Below the pieces are notes generated by a model. The model did no database searches, was not told where the DNA came from, and saw only the letters and a list, made by a program, of their open reading frames with translations. Shown here one piece after another: positions 1 through 6,962 of a stretch of 7,458 nt of DNA. Each line of letters begins with the position of its first letter. Position 1 is the stretch's first letter. A program made the position numbers and the translations under genes. The DNA is from an uncultured Eubacteriaceae bacterium (lineage in GTDB: Bacteria > Bacillota > Clostridia > Lachnospirales > CAG-274): the NCBI GenBank assembly GCA_938042265.1, contig CALIRN010000217.1, forward strand, positions 1-7,458, read 5' to 3'.

Positions 1-1411
1 CCGTGTTGCTCCCTTTAAATCACAGAATATGGCTTTAAACTCCTATATTACCGAGGATGGGCTTGAAATGGGACGGGCACAGGTGATGCAGGCGGAGGCG
101 GCGGGTATTGAGCCGAATGTAAAAATGAATCCCATTCTTTTAAAGCCTACTAACGATATCGGATCACAGGTTATTGTAAACGGCGAGGTTGTGGGAACAA
201 TGTCTGCAAGAGAATACTACCAAAACAAGCTGAAATTTATACCCGATATTATGAAGGCATACAACGCTCTTGCGGAAAACAGTGATATTATAGTTATAGA
301 AGGTGCAGGCAGTCCTGCGGAAATAAATTTAAAGGAAAATGATATAGTCAATATGGGCATGGCAAGGCTTGCGGGAGCACCTGTATTATTGGTTGGTGAT
401 ATTGACAGAGGCGGTGTGTTTGCTCAGCTTTCAGGTACGGTTGACCTTCTGGACAGTGAGGAAAGGGACTATGTAAAAGGTCTGGTAATAAATAAATTCC
501 GTGGAGACAAAACCATTTTACAGCCAGGACTTGATATGCTTGAGGACAGGACGGAAAAACCCATAATCGGCGTTGTACCTTACATGTATTGCGATATAGA
601 TGATGAAGACAGCCTGACGGAAAGATTTAACAGAAGAACAAATACAGGGCTTATTGATATAGCCGTTATAAGATTGCCGAGAATATCAAACTTTACGGAT
701 TTTAACACTTTGGAACGTGTTGAGGGCGTAAGCCTGAGATATGTTGCGTATGCGTATGCTTTAGGCAACCCTGACATGATTATTATCCCGGGTACAAAAA
801 ATACTGTTGAAGATCTGCTTTGGATGAGAGAAAACGGTATTGAAAGTAAAATTAAACAGCAGGCTGCAAAAGGTAAGGTTATATTTGGTATATGTGGTGG
901 CTATCAGATGCTTGGAGAGAGTATAACCGATAGCTTTGGAGCAGAGCATAAGGGTAGATTTAAGGGTATGGGGCTTTTACCGGTGCAAACTCAGTTTGAA
1001 CAGGGTAAAACACGTACAAGGGTTAAAGGCAGCTTTACAAATGTAAGAGGTGTTTTAAAGGAGCTTGAAGGGCAGAGCTTTGAGGGCTATGAAATACATA
1101 TGGGTGTTTCGATTATAACGGATAACAGTGCAGCTATGAATATACTCAATAATTCCTCTAATGAAAAGAAAACCGACGGTGTTAATGTCAAAAACATATA
1201 CGGAAGTTATGTTCACGGTATATTTGACAGTAATAATGTGGTGAAAACCGTTATTTCCGCACTTATGAAAGAAAAGGGTATTGACAGCAGCACCGTAAAG
1301 GCATTTAATATGAAGGAGTATAAGGAAAGGCAGTATAATATGCTTGCCGATACCATACGCAGTAATGTGAATATGAATTTAATTTATAAAATTTTGAAGG
1401 AAGGAATTTAA
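1..1411 (+). CDS. cobQ: Cobyric acid synthase CobQ, 5' end cut by the window edge
   Basis: CobQ uses glutamine and ATP to amidate the side-chain carboxylates b, d, e and g of adenosylcobyrinic acid a,c-diamide, giving adenosylcobyric acid in the cytoplasm. The frame is already open at base 2 and reads RVAPFKSQNMALNSYIT, the well-known CobQ N-terminal motif, so the Met codon at base 29 is internal. By comparison with the family, about 35 N-terminal residues with the P-loop lie outside the window. The visible part shows the dethiobiotin-synthetase-like ATPase domain (EGAGSPAEIN, GDIDRGGVFA), followed by a class I glutamine amidotransferase-like domain with the nucleophile Cys in GICGGYQMLGE (codon 893-895) and the partner His in SYVHGIFD (codon 1214-1216). 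It ends in TAA two bases before the hemB start. No frameshift or missing key residue is seen. Identification is firm; only the 5' end is unknown. Confidence 0.96.
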   Translation, partial: RVAPFKSQNMALNSYITEDGLEMGRAQVMQAEAAGIEPNVKMNPILLKPTNDIGSQVIVNGEVVGTMSAREYYQNKLKFIPDIMKAYNALAENSDIIVIEGAGSPAEINLKENDIVNMGMARLAGAPVLLVGDIDRGGVFAQLSGTVDLLDSEERDYVKGLVINKFRGDKTILQPGLDMLEDRTEKPIIGVVPYMYCDIDDEDSLTERFNRRTNTGLIDIAVIRLPRISNFTDFNTLERVEGVSLRYVAYAYALGNPDMIIIPGTKNTVEDLLWMRENGIESKIKQQAAKGKVIFGICGGYQMLGESITDSFGAEHKGRFKGMGLLPVQTQFEQGKTRTRVKGSFTNVRGVLKELEGQSFEGYEIHMGVSIITDNSAAMNILNNSSNEKKTDGVNVKNIYGSYVHGIFDSNNVVKTVISALMKEKGIDSSTVKAFNMKEYKERQYNMLADTIRSNVNMNLIYKILKEGI

Positions 1412-1413
1412 CA

Positions 1414-2403
1414 ATGAGATATAATATTACAGACAGACCAAGAAGGCTTAGAACAAACCAGACCATAAGGAGCCTTGTTAGGGAAACACGGATTTCCGCC
1501 GATGCGCTTGTATATCCTTTTTTTGTGACTGAGGGTACAAATATCAGGGAGGAAATACCCACAATGCCGGGACAGTACAGGTGGAGTATAGACAGGCTTG
1601 ATGAGCTTTTAAATCAGCTTGTGCAAAGTGGTGTAGGGTCTGTACTAATATTCGGTATACCGAATAAAAAGGATGAAACGGGCAGCAGTGCATGGGATAA
1701 AAACGGCATTGTACAAAAGACTTTAAGATACATAAAAAGAGAATTTCCCAGTATCTACTGTATAACAGACGTCTGTATGTGTGAGTACACCTCTCATGGT
1801 CACTGTGGCATACTTTGCGGTGAATATGTGGATAATGACAAAACACTGGAGGTACTTGCAAAAACCGCATTATCCCATGTGCAGGCAGGTGCGGATATGG
1901 TGGCTCCCTCCGATATGATGGACGGCAGAATAGCCGCAATAAGAGAAATTCTCGATGATAACGGCTATGTAAATACTCCGATAATGTCCTATTGTGTTAA
2001 ATATTCCTCTGCTTTTTATGGACCTTTCAGAGATGCGGCTGACTCGGCGCCTGCCTTTGGTGACAGAAAAAGCTATCAGATGGATTTCCACAACAGCAGA
2101 GAGGCTGTCCTTGAAGCAGAGCTTGATATTAAAGAGGGTGCGGATATCCTTATGGTTAAACCGGGAATGGCATATCTTGATGTTTTAAAAATTATCAAGG
2201 ATAATTTTAACAAGCCTGTAGCATTATACAGCGTAAGCGGAGAATATGCAATGATTAAGGCGGGAGCAAAGCTCGGTTATATTGATGAGCTGTCAATTGT
2301 GGCTGAAAGCACCGTGTGTATGTACAGAGCAGGTGCGGATATTTTAATTACATACTATGCCATGGAAATTGCAAAGCTTATTAAGGAGGGTAAAATAGGA
2401 TGA
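1414..2403 (+). CDS. hemB: Porphobilinogen synthase (delta-aminolevulinic acid dehydratase) HemB
   Basis: HemB condenses two molecules of 5-aminolevulinate into porphobilinogen, the second common step towards heme, siroheme and cobalamin. The 329-residue length is normal for the family. The metal-site motif DVCMCEYTSHGHCG carries Cys121, Cys123 and Cys131, the three-cysteine zinc site. The two active-site lysines are visible as Lys196 in SYCVKYSSAFYGPFRDAA and Lys249 in MVKPGMAYLDV; the Schiff-base lysine is the second of these in known enzymes. The ATG at 1414 follows AAGGAAGGA (1397-1405) by 8 bases, and the protein starts at the usual place for the family. The gene lies two bases after cobQ, and its TGA stop (2401-2403) overlaps the hemL ATG (2400-2402), which suggests translational coupling. 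Placement in a cobalamin operon suggests the porphobilinogen feeds corrin synthesis, though it could also serve heme or siroheme. Confidence 0.97.
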   Translation: MRYNITDRPRRLRTNQTIRSLVRETRISADALVYPFFVTEGTNIREEIPTMPGQYRWSIDRLDELLNQLVQSGVGSVLIFGIPNKKDETGSSAWDKNGIVQKTLRYIKREFPSIYCITDVCMCEYTSHGHCGILCGEYVDNDKTLEVLAKTALSHVQAGADMVAPSDMMDGRIAAIREILDDNGYVNTPIMSYCVKYSSAFYGPFRDAADSAPAFGDRKSYQMDFHNSREAVLEAELDIKEGADILMVKPGMAYLDVLKIIKDNFNKPVALYSVSGEYAMIKAGAKLGYIDELSIVAESTVCMYRAGADILITYYAMEIAKLIKEGKIG

Positions 2404-3686
2404 TGAAAACAACCGAAAGCGAAACTCTTTTTGAAAGAGCCATAAAGGTGATACCGGGTGGGGTAAACAGCCCAGTAAGAGCCTTCAATGCTGTTGGCGG
2501 AACCCCGCGCTTTATATGTAAGGCAAAGGGTGCATATATTTATGATGAGGACGGCAATAAATATATTGATTATATCGGGTCATGAGGACCCATGATAATA
2601 GGTCATAATGACGAGAGAGTAATTGAGGCTGTAAAAAAGCAGATTGAAAACGGCTTAAGCTACGGTGCGGCAACCGCCTTGGAGGTTGAAATGGCAGAGC
2701 TTATTGCCGACATTGTACCCTGTGTTGATATGATAAGAATGGTAAATTCGGGTACCGAAGCGGTAATGAGTGCAATCAGGGCTGCAAGAGGCTTTACAGG
2801 CAGGGATAAAATTATTAAGTTTGAGGGCTGCTATCACGGCCATGCTGACGCAATGCTGGTTAAGGCGGGGTCGGGAGTTATGACAGGCGGCGTGCCCGGA
2901 AGTATGGGTGTTCCGCAGGGGTGTGTCAAGGACACGCTTACCGCAAAATATAACGATTTAAAAAGTGTTGAGGATTTATTTGAAAATAACAGGGGCGAAA
3001 TTGCCTGCGTAATAGTAGAGCCTGTTGCTGCGAATATGGGGGTTATTGCACCGCAAGAGGGCTTTTTACAGGGGCTCAGAAAATTGTGTGACGATAACAA
3101 TGCACTGCTTATATTTGACGAGGTAATTACAGGCTTCAGATTAAGGCTTGACGGTGCAAGCGGTTATTATGGTATCACTCCTGACCTTGTTACCTACGGT
3201 AAAATAATCGGCGGCGGTATGCCTGTGGGAGCCTACGGCGGAAGAAGGGAAATAATGAAAATGATATCACCCGCAGGCCCTGTATATCAGGCAGGTACCT
3301 TAAGCGGCAATCCCATAGCTATGAGGGCAGGCATTACCCAGCTTACAATACTGCGTGATGAGCCTGAAATCTATGATAAAATTAACTCTCTCGGCAGCAG
3401 ATTAAGAAACGGCTTAAAGGAAATAATAGATAAATACGGTATAGCTTGTACAATAAACGGTGTGGGCTCTTTAAGTTGCCTATACTTTGGCAAAAATGCC
3501 GTAATGGATTACGATACGGCATGTAAAGCCGATACAGCTGCCTTTGGCAGATATTTCTGCTTTATGCTTAACAGGGGAAATTATATCGGTCCCAGCCAGT
3601 ATGAAGCATTGTTTATATCAGCAGCACATACCAAGGAGCAGATTGATAAAACCGTATATGACTGTAATGAATACTTTAAAAGCTGA
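2400..3686 (+). pseudogene. hemL: Glutamate-1-semialdehyde 2,1-aminomutase HemL, full length but interrupted by one in-frame UGA
   Basis: HemL is a PLP enzyme that converts glutamate-1-semialdehyde to 5-aminolevulinate, the last step of the C5 pathway. The frame starts at ATG 2400, 10 bases after AAGGAGG (2383-2389), and runs to TGA 3684-3686, giving 428 codons, the usual family size. Codon 62 (2583-2585) is TGA where the family has Trp in GSWGP. The pieces are therefore 61 codons (2400-2585) and a 364-codon open frame from ATG 2592. Everything else looks intact: NSGTEAVMSAIR, the PLP-site aspartate in DEVITGFR (about residue 240), and the PLP lysine in YGKIIGGGMPVGAYGG (about residue 268). 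There is no frameshift and no second stop. From memory, this Trp matches Trp67 of the Synechococcus enzyme, near the active site. The gene could be a recent pseudogene, a sequencing error or, less likely, translated by readthrough. Family identity is certain; functional status is not. Confidence 0.85.
2583..2585 (+). other. In-frame UGA at a conserved Trp codon of hemL
   Basis: The codons around this site read TCA TGA GGA CCC ATG, giving S-stop-G-P-M in place of the family's S-W-G-P-M. One G-to-A change from TGG explains it. The neighbouring genes write Trp as TGG (for example in cobQ at DLLWMREN, hemB at YRWSID and SAWDKN, and cobT at AHWLSV), and hemB ends in TGA, so UGA is read as a stop here. 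Confidence 0.9.
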
Positions 3687-3700
3687 CAGGAGATGGATTT

Positions 3701-4231
3701 ATGAAAAACAGGGGTCTTATTCATATTTACTGTGGTGACGGCAAGGGAAAGACAACGGCTGCCGCAGGGCTTGCAATAAGATGTGCAGGAGGCGGTGGAA
3801 AAGTACTTTTTTATCAGTTTTTAAAGGATGGAACCAGCGGTGAAATAAACGTATTAAAATCCCTTGATAATGTGGAGGTTGTTGACGGCTACCGCAGCAG
3901 TAAGTTCAGCTTTAATATGACAGATGAGGAAAAAAGGCTTGCGGCGGAGGGTTATGAAAAGGATTTTGAGTATATTGCCAACAGGGTGAGTAAGAAGCAT
4001 TTTGATGTTCTTGTGCTTGATGAAATTTTGCATGGAATAAATTTAAAATATCTTTCGCTTGAAAGGGTGCTTGAATTTCTCATAAATAAGCCCGAAGGGC
4101 TTGAAGTGATTATGACGGGCAGAAATCCTGATAAAAAGCTTATTGATATCTCTGATTATGTGTCAGAAATAGTTAAAGTGAAGCACCCTTTTGACAAGGG
4201 TATTGTGGCAAGAAAATATATTGAATTGTAG
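3701..4231 (+). CDS. cobA: Cob(I)alamin adenosyltransferase, CobA/CobO/BtuR type
   Basis: This enzyme transfers the 5'-deoxyadenosyl group of ATP to the reduced cobalt of corrinoids, forming the adenosyl upper ligand in de novo synthesis and salvage. The 176 residues match the short P-loop CobA/BtuR family. The Walker A motif GDGKGKTT is at residues 12-19, the strand-plus-acid motif FDVLVLDEI follows in the middle, and the family endings VIMTGRNP and the C-terminal HPFDKGIVARKYIEL are present. The ATG at 3701 is preceded by AGGAG (3688-3692) with 8 bases of spacing, and hemL ends 14 bases upstream. Its TAG stop is part of the next gene's ribosome binding site. The PduO and EutT adenosyltransferases are unrelated in sequence and are excluded by the P-loop. 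The names cobA, cobO and btuR are all used for this family. Confidence 0.95.
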   Translation: MKNRGLIHIYCGDGKGKTTAAAGLAIRCAGGGGKVLFYQFLKDGTSGEINVLKSLDNVEVVDGYRSSKFSFNMTDEEKRLAAEGYEKDFEYIANRVSKKHFDVLVLDEILHGINLKYLSLERVLEFLINKPEGLEVIMTGRNPDKKLIDISDYVSEIVKVKHPFDKGIVARKYIEL

Positions 4232-4234
4232 GTG
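4230..4234 (+). promoter_or_regulatory. Ribosome binding site that decides the cobT start
   Basis: AGGTG, overlapping the TAG stop of cobA, lies 6 bases before ATG 4241. The GTG inside this site (4232) is an alternative in-frame start, but it has no ribosome binding site of its own. The cobT-cobC junction has the same arrangement (TAGGTG, a short spacer, ATGAAG at 5300-5316), and there the equivalent GTG is followed two codons later by a stop, so it cannot be the start. This parallel favours ATG 4241. Confidence 0.7.
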
Positions 4235-4240
4235 ATTGTA

Positions 4241-5302
4241 ATGAAGCTTGAGGAAGCGTTGAATAAGATAACCACACCAGATACAGCAGCGGAGGATAAG
4301 GCAAGGGCACATTGGCTGTCTGTTGCAAAGCCTTTATTCAGCCTTGGTAAGCTGGAGGATATAATAACCCGTATTGCAGGTATAAAGGGCACCGAAATAT
4401 TCAGCCTTGATAAAAGGGCTTTGGTGATTATGTGTGCCGATAATGGTGTTGTTGAAGAGGGGGTAACCCAGACAGGCCAAAGCGTTACGGCTACCGTTAC
4501 TGGTAATTTTTATGAGAATAGCGCAAGTGCCTGCATACTGTCACAAATGGCAGGGGTTGACGTTTTTCCTGTGGATATTGGTGTTGCCGTTGATGTGGAT
4601 GGTGTTACGGACAAAAGCATAAAAATTGCCTACGGTACAAAAAATATGACAAAGGAACCTGCCATGACAAGACAGCAGGCAATTTGTGCAATAGAGGTGG
4701 GTATAAATAAAGTTATTGAGCTTAAAGCCAAGGGGTATGATATAATAGCAACAGGCGAGATGGGTATAGGCAATACCACAACAAGCAGTGCCGTAACCTC
4801 TGTTTTTACGGGTACTCCCGTTGAACAGGTAACAGGCAGAGGTGCAGGCCTTTCAAGCGAAGGACTGGAAAGAAAAATTGCTGCTATAAAAAAAGCTGTT
4901 GAAGTTAATAGGCCCGATAAAAAAGATGCACTTGATGTACTGCATAAGGTAGGCGGACTTGATATTGCAGGTCTTGCGGGAGTATTTATAGGCAGTGCTT
5001 TGTGTCGTTTGCCTGTTATTGTGGACGGCTTTATTTCAGAAGCGGCGGCTTTAACCGCAGTAAAAATCTGTCCAGAGGTAAAAGGATATATTATCGGCTC
5101 TCATTTGTCAAAGGAACCTGCCTGCCATATGCTTACGGAAGTTTTGGGGCTTGAGCCTGTAATAAATGCCGATATGTGTCTCGGTGAGGGTACAGGTGCG
5201 GTGGCATTGCTGCCTTTGCTTGATATGAGCCATGCCATTTATACAAAATTACATACCTTTCAAAGCTGGAACGGAAATGAAACCTATAAAGTTTTAAAGT
5301 AG
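4241..5302 (+). CDS. cobT: Nicotinate-nucleotide--dimethylbenzimidazole phosphoribosyltransferase CobT
   Basis: CobT transfers the phosphoribosyl group of nicotinate mononucleotide to 5,6-dimethylbenzimidazole or a related base, giving alpha-ribazole 5'-phosphate for the lower cobalamin ligand. From ATG 4241 the protein has 353 residues, close to the roughly 356-359 of enterobacterial CobT. Visible family motifs are ALVIMCADNGVVEEGVTQTG near residue 60, GEMGIGNTTTSSAV (about 172-185), the loop VTGRGAGLS, and MCLGEGTGAVALLPLLDM near the C terminus. Glu316 in the GEGTGA motif fits the catalytic glutamate (Glu317 in Salmonella). The start is chosen from the ribosome binding site described separately; GTG 4232 would add three residues. 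The base the enzyme prefers cannot be read from the sequence. cobC follows after eight bases, consistent with CobC acting on the CobT product or a derivative of it. Confidence 0.96.
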   Translation: MKLEEALNKITTPDTAAEDKARAHWLSVAKPLFSLGKLEDIITRIAGIKGTEIFSLDKRALVIMCADNGVVEEGVTQTGQSVTATVTGNFYENSASACILSQMAGVDVFPVDIGVAVDVDGVTDKSIKIAYGTKNMTKEPAMTRQQAICAIEVGINKVIELKAKGYDIIATGEMGIGNTTTSSAVTSVFTGTPVEQVTGRGAGLSSEGLERKIAAIKKAVEVNRPDKKDALDVLHKVGGLDIAGLAGVFIGSALCRLPVIVDGFISEAAALTAVKICPEVKGYIIGSHLSKEPACHMLTEVLGLEPVINADMCLGEGTGAVALLPLLDMSHAIYTKLHTFQSWNGNETYKVLK

Positions 5303-5310
5303 GTGCAATA

Positions 5311-5868
5311 ATGAAGGTAATATTTATAAGACACGGAAAAACCAAAGGAAATACCGAGGGCAGATATATAGGTACTACTGATGAACCACTTGCAAAAATT
5401 GGGATAAGCGAGCTTAAAAGCATAAAATATCCCTATGCCGCCAGAATTATATCAAGCCCTCTTAAGAGGTGTATACAAAGCGCACAGCTTATATATAACA
5501 CAAATAATATAGAGGTTTTTAAAGATTTAAGGGAATGTGATTTCGGAGAATTTGAAAATAAAAATTACGAGGAGCTGAGGGACAATGCATATTATAAGCG
5601 TTGGCTTGAAAGCGGCGGTAAAATACCTTTTCCAAAGGGTGAGGGACATAAGGAATTTTGCTTAAGATGCTGTGAGTGCTTTGAGAGTATAGTTAAAAGC
5701 AACAAAAGTAATACTGTTGCTTTTGTTGTTCACGGAGGTACGATTATGGCTGTACTGGAAAAATATGAGGGTATTTCCTTTTATGACCGACAAATAAAAA
5801 ACGGCGGATATCTATGCTTTGAGTGTGTTGTTGAAAACGGAAGTATAAGGCTGTATGAAAGCAGATAA
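5311..5868 (+). CDS. cobC: Histidine phosphatase, likely alpha-ribazole phosphatase CobC
   Basis: CobC removes the 5'-phosphate from alpha-ribazole phosphate, or from adenosylcobalamin 5'-phosphate after CobS has acted. The 185-residue protein belongs to the histidine phosphatase (phosphoglycerate mutase-like) superfamily. It begins with the catalytic RHG motif (Arg7-His8-Gly9, in FIRHGKTKGN), has the second phosphate-binding arginine in SSPLKRC (Arg53), an acidic residue in LRECDFGEFE, and the second histidine in VVHGGTIM (His141). The superfamily is firm from these motifs. The substrate is inferred mainly from position directly after cobT, since phosphoglycerate mutase-like phosphatases look alike. 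The ATG at 5311 is preceded by AGGTG (5301-5305), which overlaps the cobT stop. This is the last gene of the run, followed by a terminator. Confidence 0.87.
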   Translation: MKVIFIRHGKTKGNTEGRYIGTTDEPLAKIGISELKSIKYPYAARIISSPLKRCIQSAQLIYNTNNIEVFKDLRECDFGEFENKNYEELRDNAYYKRWLESGGKIPFPKGEGHKEFCLRCCECFESIVKSNKSNTVAFVVHGGTIMAVLEKYEGISFYDRQIKNGGYLCFECVVENGSIRLYESR

Positions 5869-5943
5869 ATTTGTTTTAACTGACAGAGTAAGTTCTCAGC
5901 CTTTTTGGAGGAGGATATATACTGACTATTTAAAAGGATAATA
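5869..5943 (+). other. Short gap after cobC with an orphan Shine-Dalgarno-like site
   Basis: No gene is visible here. A very strong Shine-Dalgarno-like string, GGAGGAGG (5907-5914), is followed 7 bases later by CTG ACT ATT TAA (5922-5933), so nothing useful can be translated from it. It may be the leftover start of a deleted gene at the end of the operon, or chance. Confidence is in the sequence string, not in a function. Confidence 0.4.
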
Positions 5944-5978
5944 AAAAAGGCATCTGATTTTTTATCAGATACCTTTTT
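5944..5978. terminator. Bidirectional rho-independent terminator between cobC and the sugar transferase gene
   Basis: The stem pairs 5944-5950 (AAAAAGG) with 5972-5978 (CCTTTTT) and 5952-5958 (ATCTGAT) with 5964-5970 (ATCAGAT), with one C-A mismatch between the two parts and a 5-base T loop (5959-5963). Because the outer stem is A-rich on one side and T-rich on the other, a T-run ends the hairpin in both directions. It sits 75 bases after cobC and 9 bases beyond the stop of the minus-strand gene, so it can end both converging transcripts. Confidence 0.9.
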
Positions 5979-5987
5979 GCTTAATAA

Positions 5988-6680
5988 TCAGCAAGCACCG
6001 TCACCCTTTAAAACAGCGGGTATGGTTTTCAATATTATTTTAATATCGGTTAAAAAGCTCATTTCGTTTATGTATTTAACGTCAAGCTCCATCCATTCGT
6101 CAAAGCCTATGTTGCTTCTTCCGCTTATCTGCCAATAACAGCTAAGCCCCGGCTTAACCAAAAGCCTTTGTTTGGCGTATTCATCATACTCTGCAACCTC
6201 TTTTGGAAGCGCCGGCCTTGGTCCTATAACTGACATATCGCCTTTAAATACATTAAAAAGCTGCATAAGCTCGTCAATACTGTATTTTCTTATAAAATGC
6301 CCAACCTTGGTAATACGGGGGTCATTTTTTATTTTAAATACAGGACCGTCCGCCTCGTTTTGCTCCTGCAAGTCCTTAAGCCTTTCCTCCGCATCGGTAT
6401 ACATACTTCTGAATTTATACATTTTAAAATGTTTTCCATCTTTACCGACTCTTTCCTGAGAAAATACCACCGGACCGTCATTTTCACACTTAATTGCTAT
6501 TGCAGTAATTAAAAATACAGGAGACAGGACTACTAAAGCACAGGCAGATGAAACAATATCAAATATTCTTTTGATTATAAAATAACCGATTTTGTTCTTT
6601 TTTTGTACACAAGGTCTTTCGCTAATAATATCAATACTTGTATTATTATTGAAATATGCATTATTAGTTTTGACTTCCAT
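5988..6680 (-). CDS. Polyprenyl-phosphate sugar-1-phosphate transferase (bacterial sugar transferase family)
   Basis: Members of this family (Pfam bacterial sugar transferase, PF02397) move a sugar-1-phosphate from a UDP-sugar to undecaprenyl phosphate at the inner membrane, starting exopolysaccharide, capsule or O-antigen units. From ATG 6680 the protein has 230 residues. After a polar N-terminal stretch, KRIFDIVSS opens the membrane-embedded helix (about residues 43-63). Then come SQERVGKDG, KMYKFRSM (86-93), the Asp-Glu pair in YSIDELMQLFNV (Asp136, Glu137), KGDMSVIGPRP, KPGLSCYWQISGRS and the end AVLKGDGAC. The chosen ATG has AAGGGG (6696-6691 on the minus strand) 10 bases upstream, and the product fits the short Firmicute form. 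The frame stays open upstream to 6950, with another ATG at 6902 and TTG at 6935; that extension would add up to 85 residues with one or two hydrophobic segments. The sugar carried cannot be read from the sequence, so no symbol is given. Confidence 0.92.
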   Translation of the reverse strand: MEVKTNNAYFNNNTSIDIISERPCVQKKNKIGYFIIKRIFDIVSSACALVVLSPVFLITAIAIKCENDGPVVFSQERVGKDGKHFKMYKFRSMYTDAEERLKDLQEQNEADGPVFKIKNDPRITKVGHFIRKYSIDELMQLFNVFKGDMSVIGPRPALPKEVAEYDEYAKQRLLVKPGLSCYWQISGRSNIGFDEWMELDVKYINEMSFLTDIKIILKTIPAVLKGDGAC

Positions 6681-6906
6681 ATCAAATAATCCCCTTAAAA
6701 AATAAGCCCAATTTAACAAAATAAATCCGCAAAATATATATTTCAAAATACAGGCTATCAGCAGCATATACAAAAAAACAACAAACCATACTGAAACATA
6801 AGCTGCATTGATATTATTACTTAAAGCAGCTGACATATTGTAACTGCTGATATTTGCTGCTACAGTATTATGAAAAATTACATTTTTCTTAAGATTTAGC
6901 ATAAAT
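6681..6906 (-). other. Upstream open stretch of the sugar transferase gene: leader or N-terminal extension
   Basis: This stretch joins the promoter at 6907-6935 to the preferred ATG at 6680. It is in frame with the sugar transferase and free of stops. If translated from ATG 6902 it would encode 74 extra residues, including the hydrophobic stretch AYVSVWFVVFLYMLLIACIL and a second one, YIFCGFILLNWAYFL. Against translation, no Shine-Dalgarno site precedes ATG 6902, and T-rich DNA readily mimics membrane segments. As RNA it holds short alternative stems: 6801-6806 with 6826-6831, or 6825-6830 with 6856-6861. I cannot decide between untranslated leader, real extension and remnant of the longer N-terminal membrane domain found in some relatives. 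Confidence 0.4.
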
Positions 6907-6935
6907 ATGATAACACAATAAAGGTGCAAAGTCAA
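6907..6935 (-). promoter_or_regulatory. Probable sigma-A promoter of the sugar transferase gene
   Basis: On the minus strand TTGACT (6935-6930) is followed after exactly 17 bases by TATCAT (6912-6907), a 5/6 plus 5/6 match to TTGACA and TATAAT at ideal spacing. Transcription would begin near 6902-6899. That would give a leader of about 220 bases before the preferred start, or an almost leaderless transcript if ATG 6902 were used. Overlap of the -35 box with the alternative TTG start makes that start unlikely. Confidence 0.6.
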
Positions 6936-6962
6936 CCATAAAACTACAATTCAATACAATAA

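Noticed and set aside
29..31. ATG as the true start of cobQ
   Set aside because: The frame upstream to base 2 encodes RVAPFKSQN, conserved in CobQ, so the gene runs off the left edge.
1544..1939. 131-codon minus-strand frame inside hemB
   Set aside because: It lies entirely opposite a well-conserved gene, has no recognisable motif, and its Cys/His/Pro-rich composition is typical of an antisense shadow.
2583..2585. UGA reassigned to tryptophan across the genome
   Set aside because: hemB ends in TGA at the usual family C terminus and hemL itself ends in TGA, while the Trp codons I checked in the other genes are TGG.
2583..2620. Selenocysteine codon with a downstream SECIS
   Set aside because: HemL has no known selenoprotein form, the position is a conserved Trp rather than Cys, and only a weak four-base-pair stem follows the UGA.
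4232..4234. GTG as the start of cobT
   Set aside because: It lies inside the ribosome binding site of ATG 4241 and has no such site of its own; the matching GTG at the cobC junction cannot be a start.
5133..5423. 96-codon minus-strand frame across the cobT-cobC junction
   Set aside because: It is antisense to two firm genes and has no recognisable protein features.
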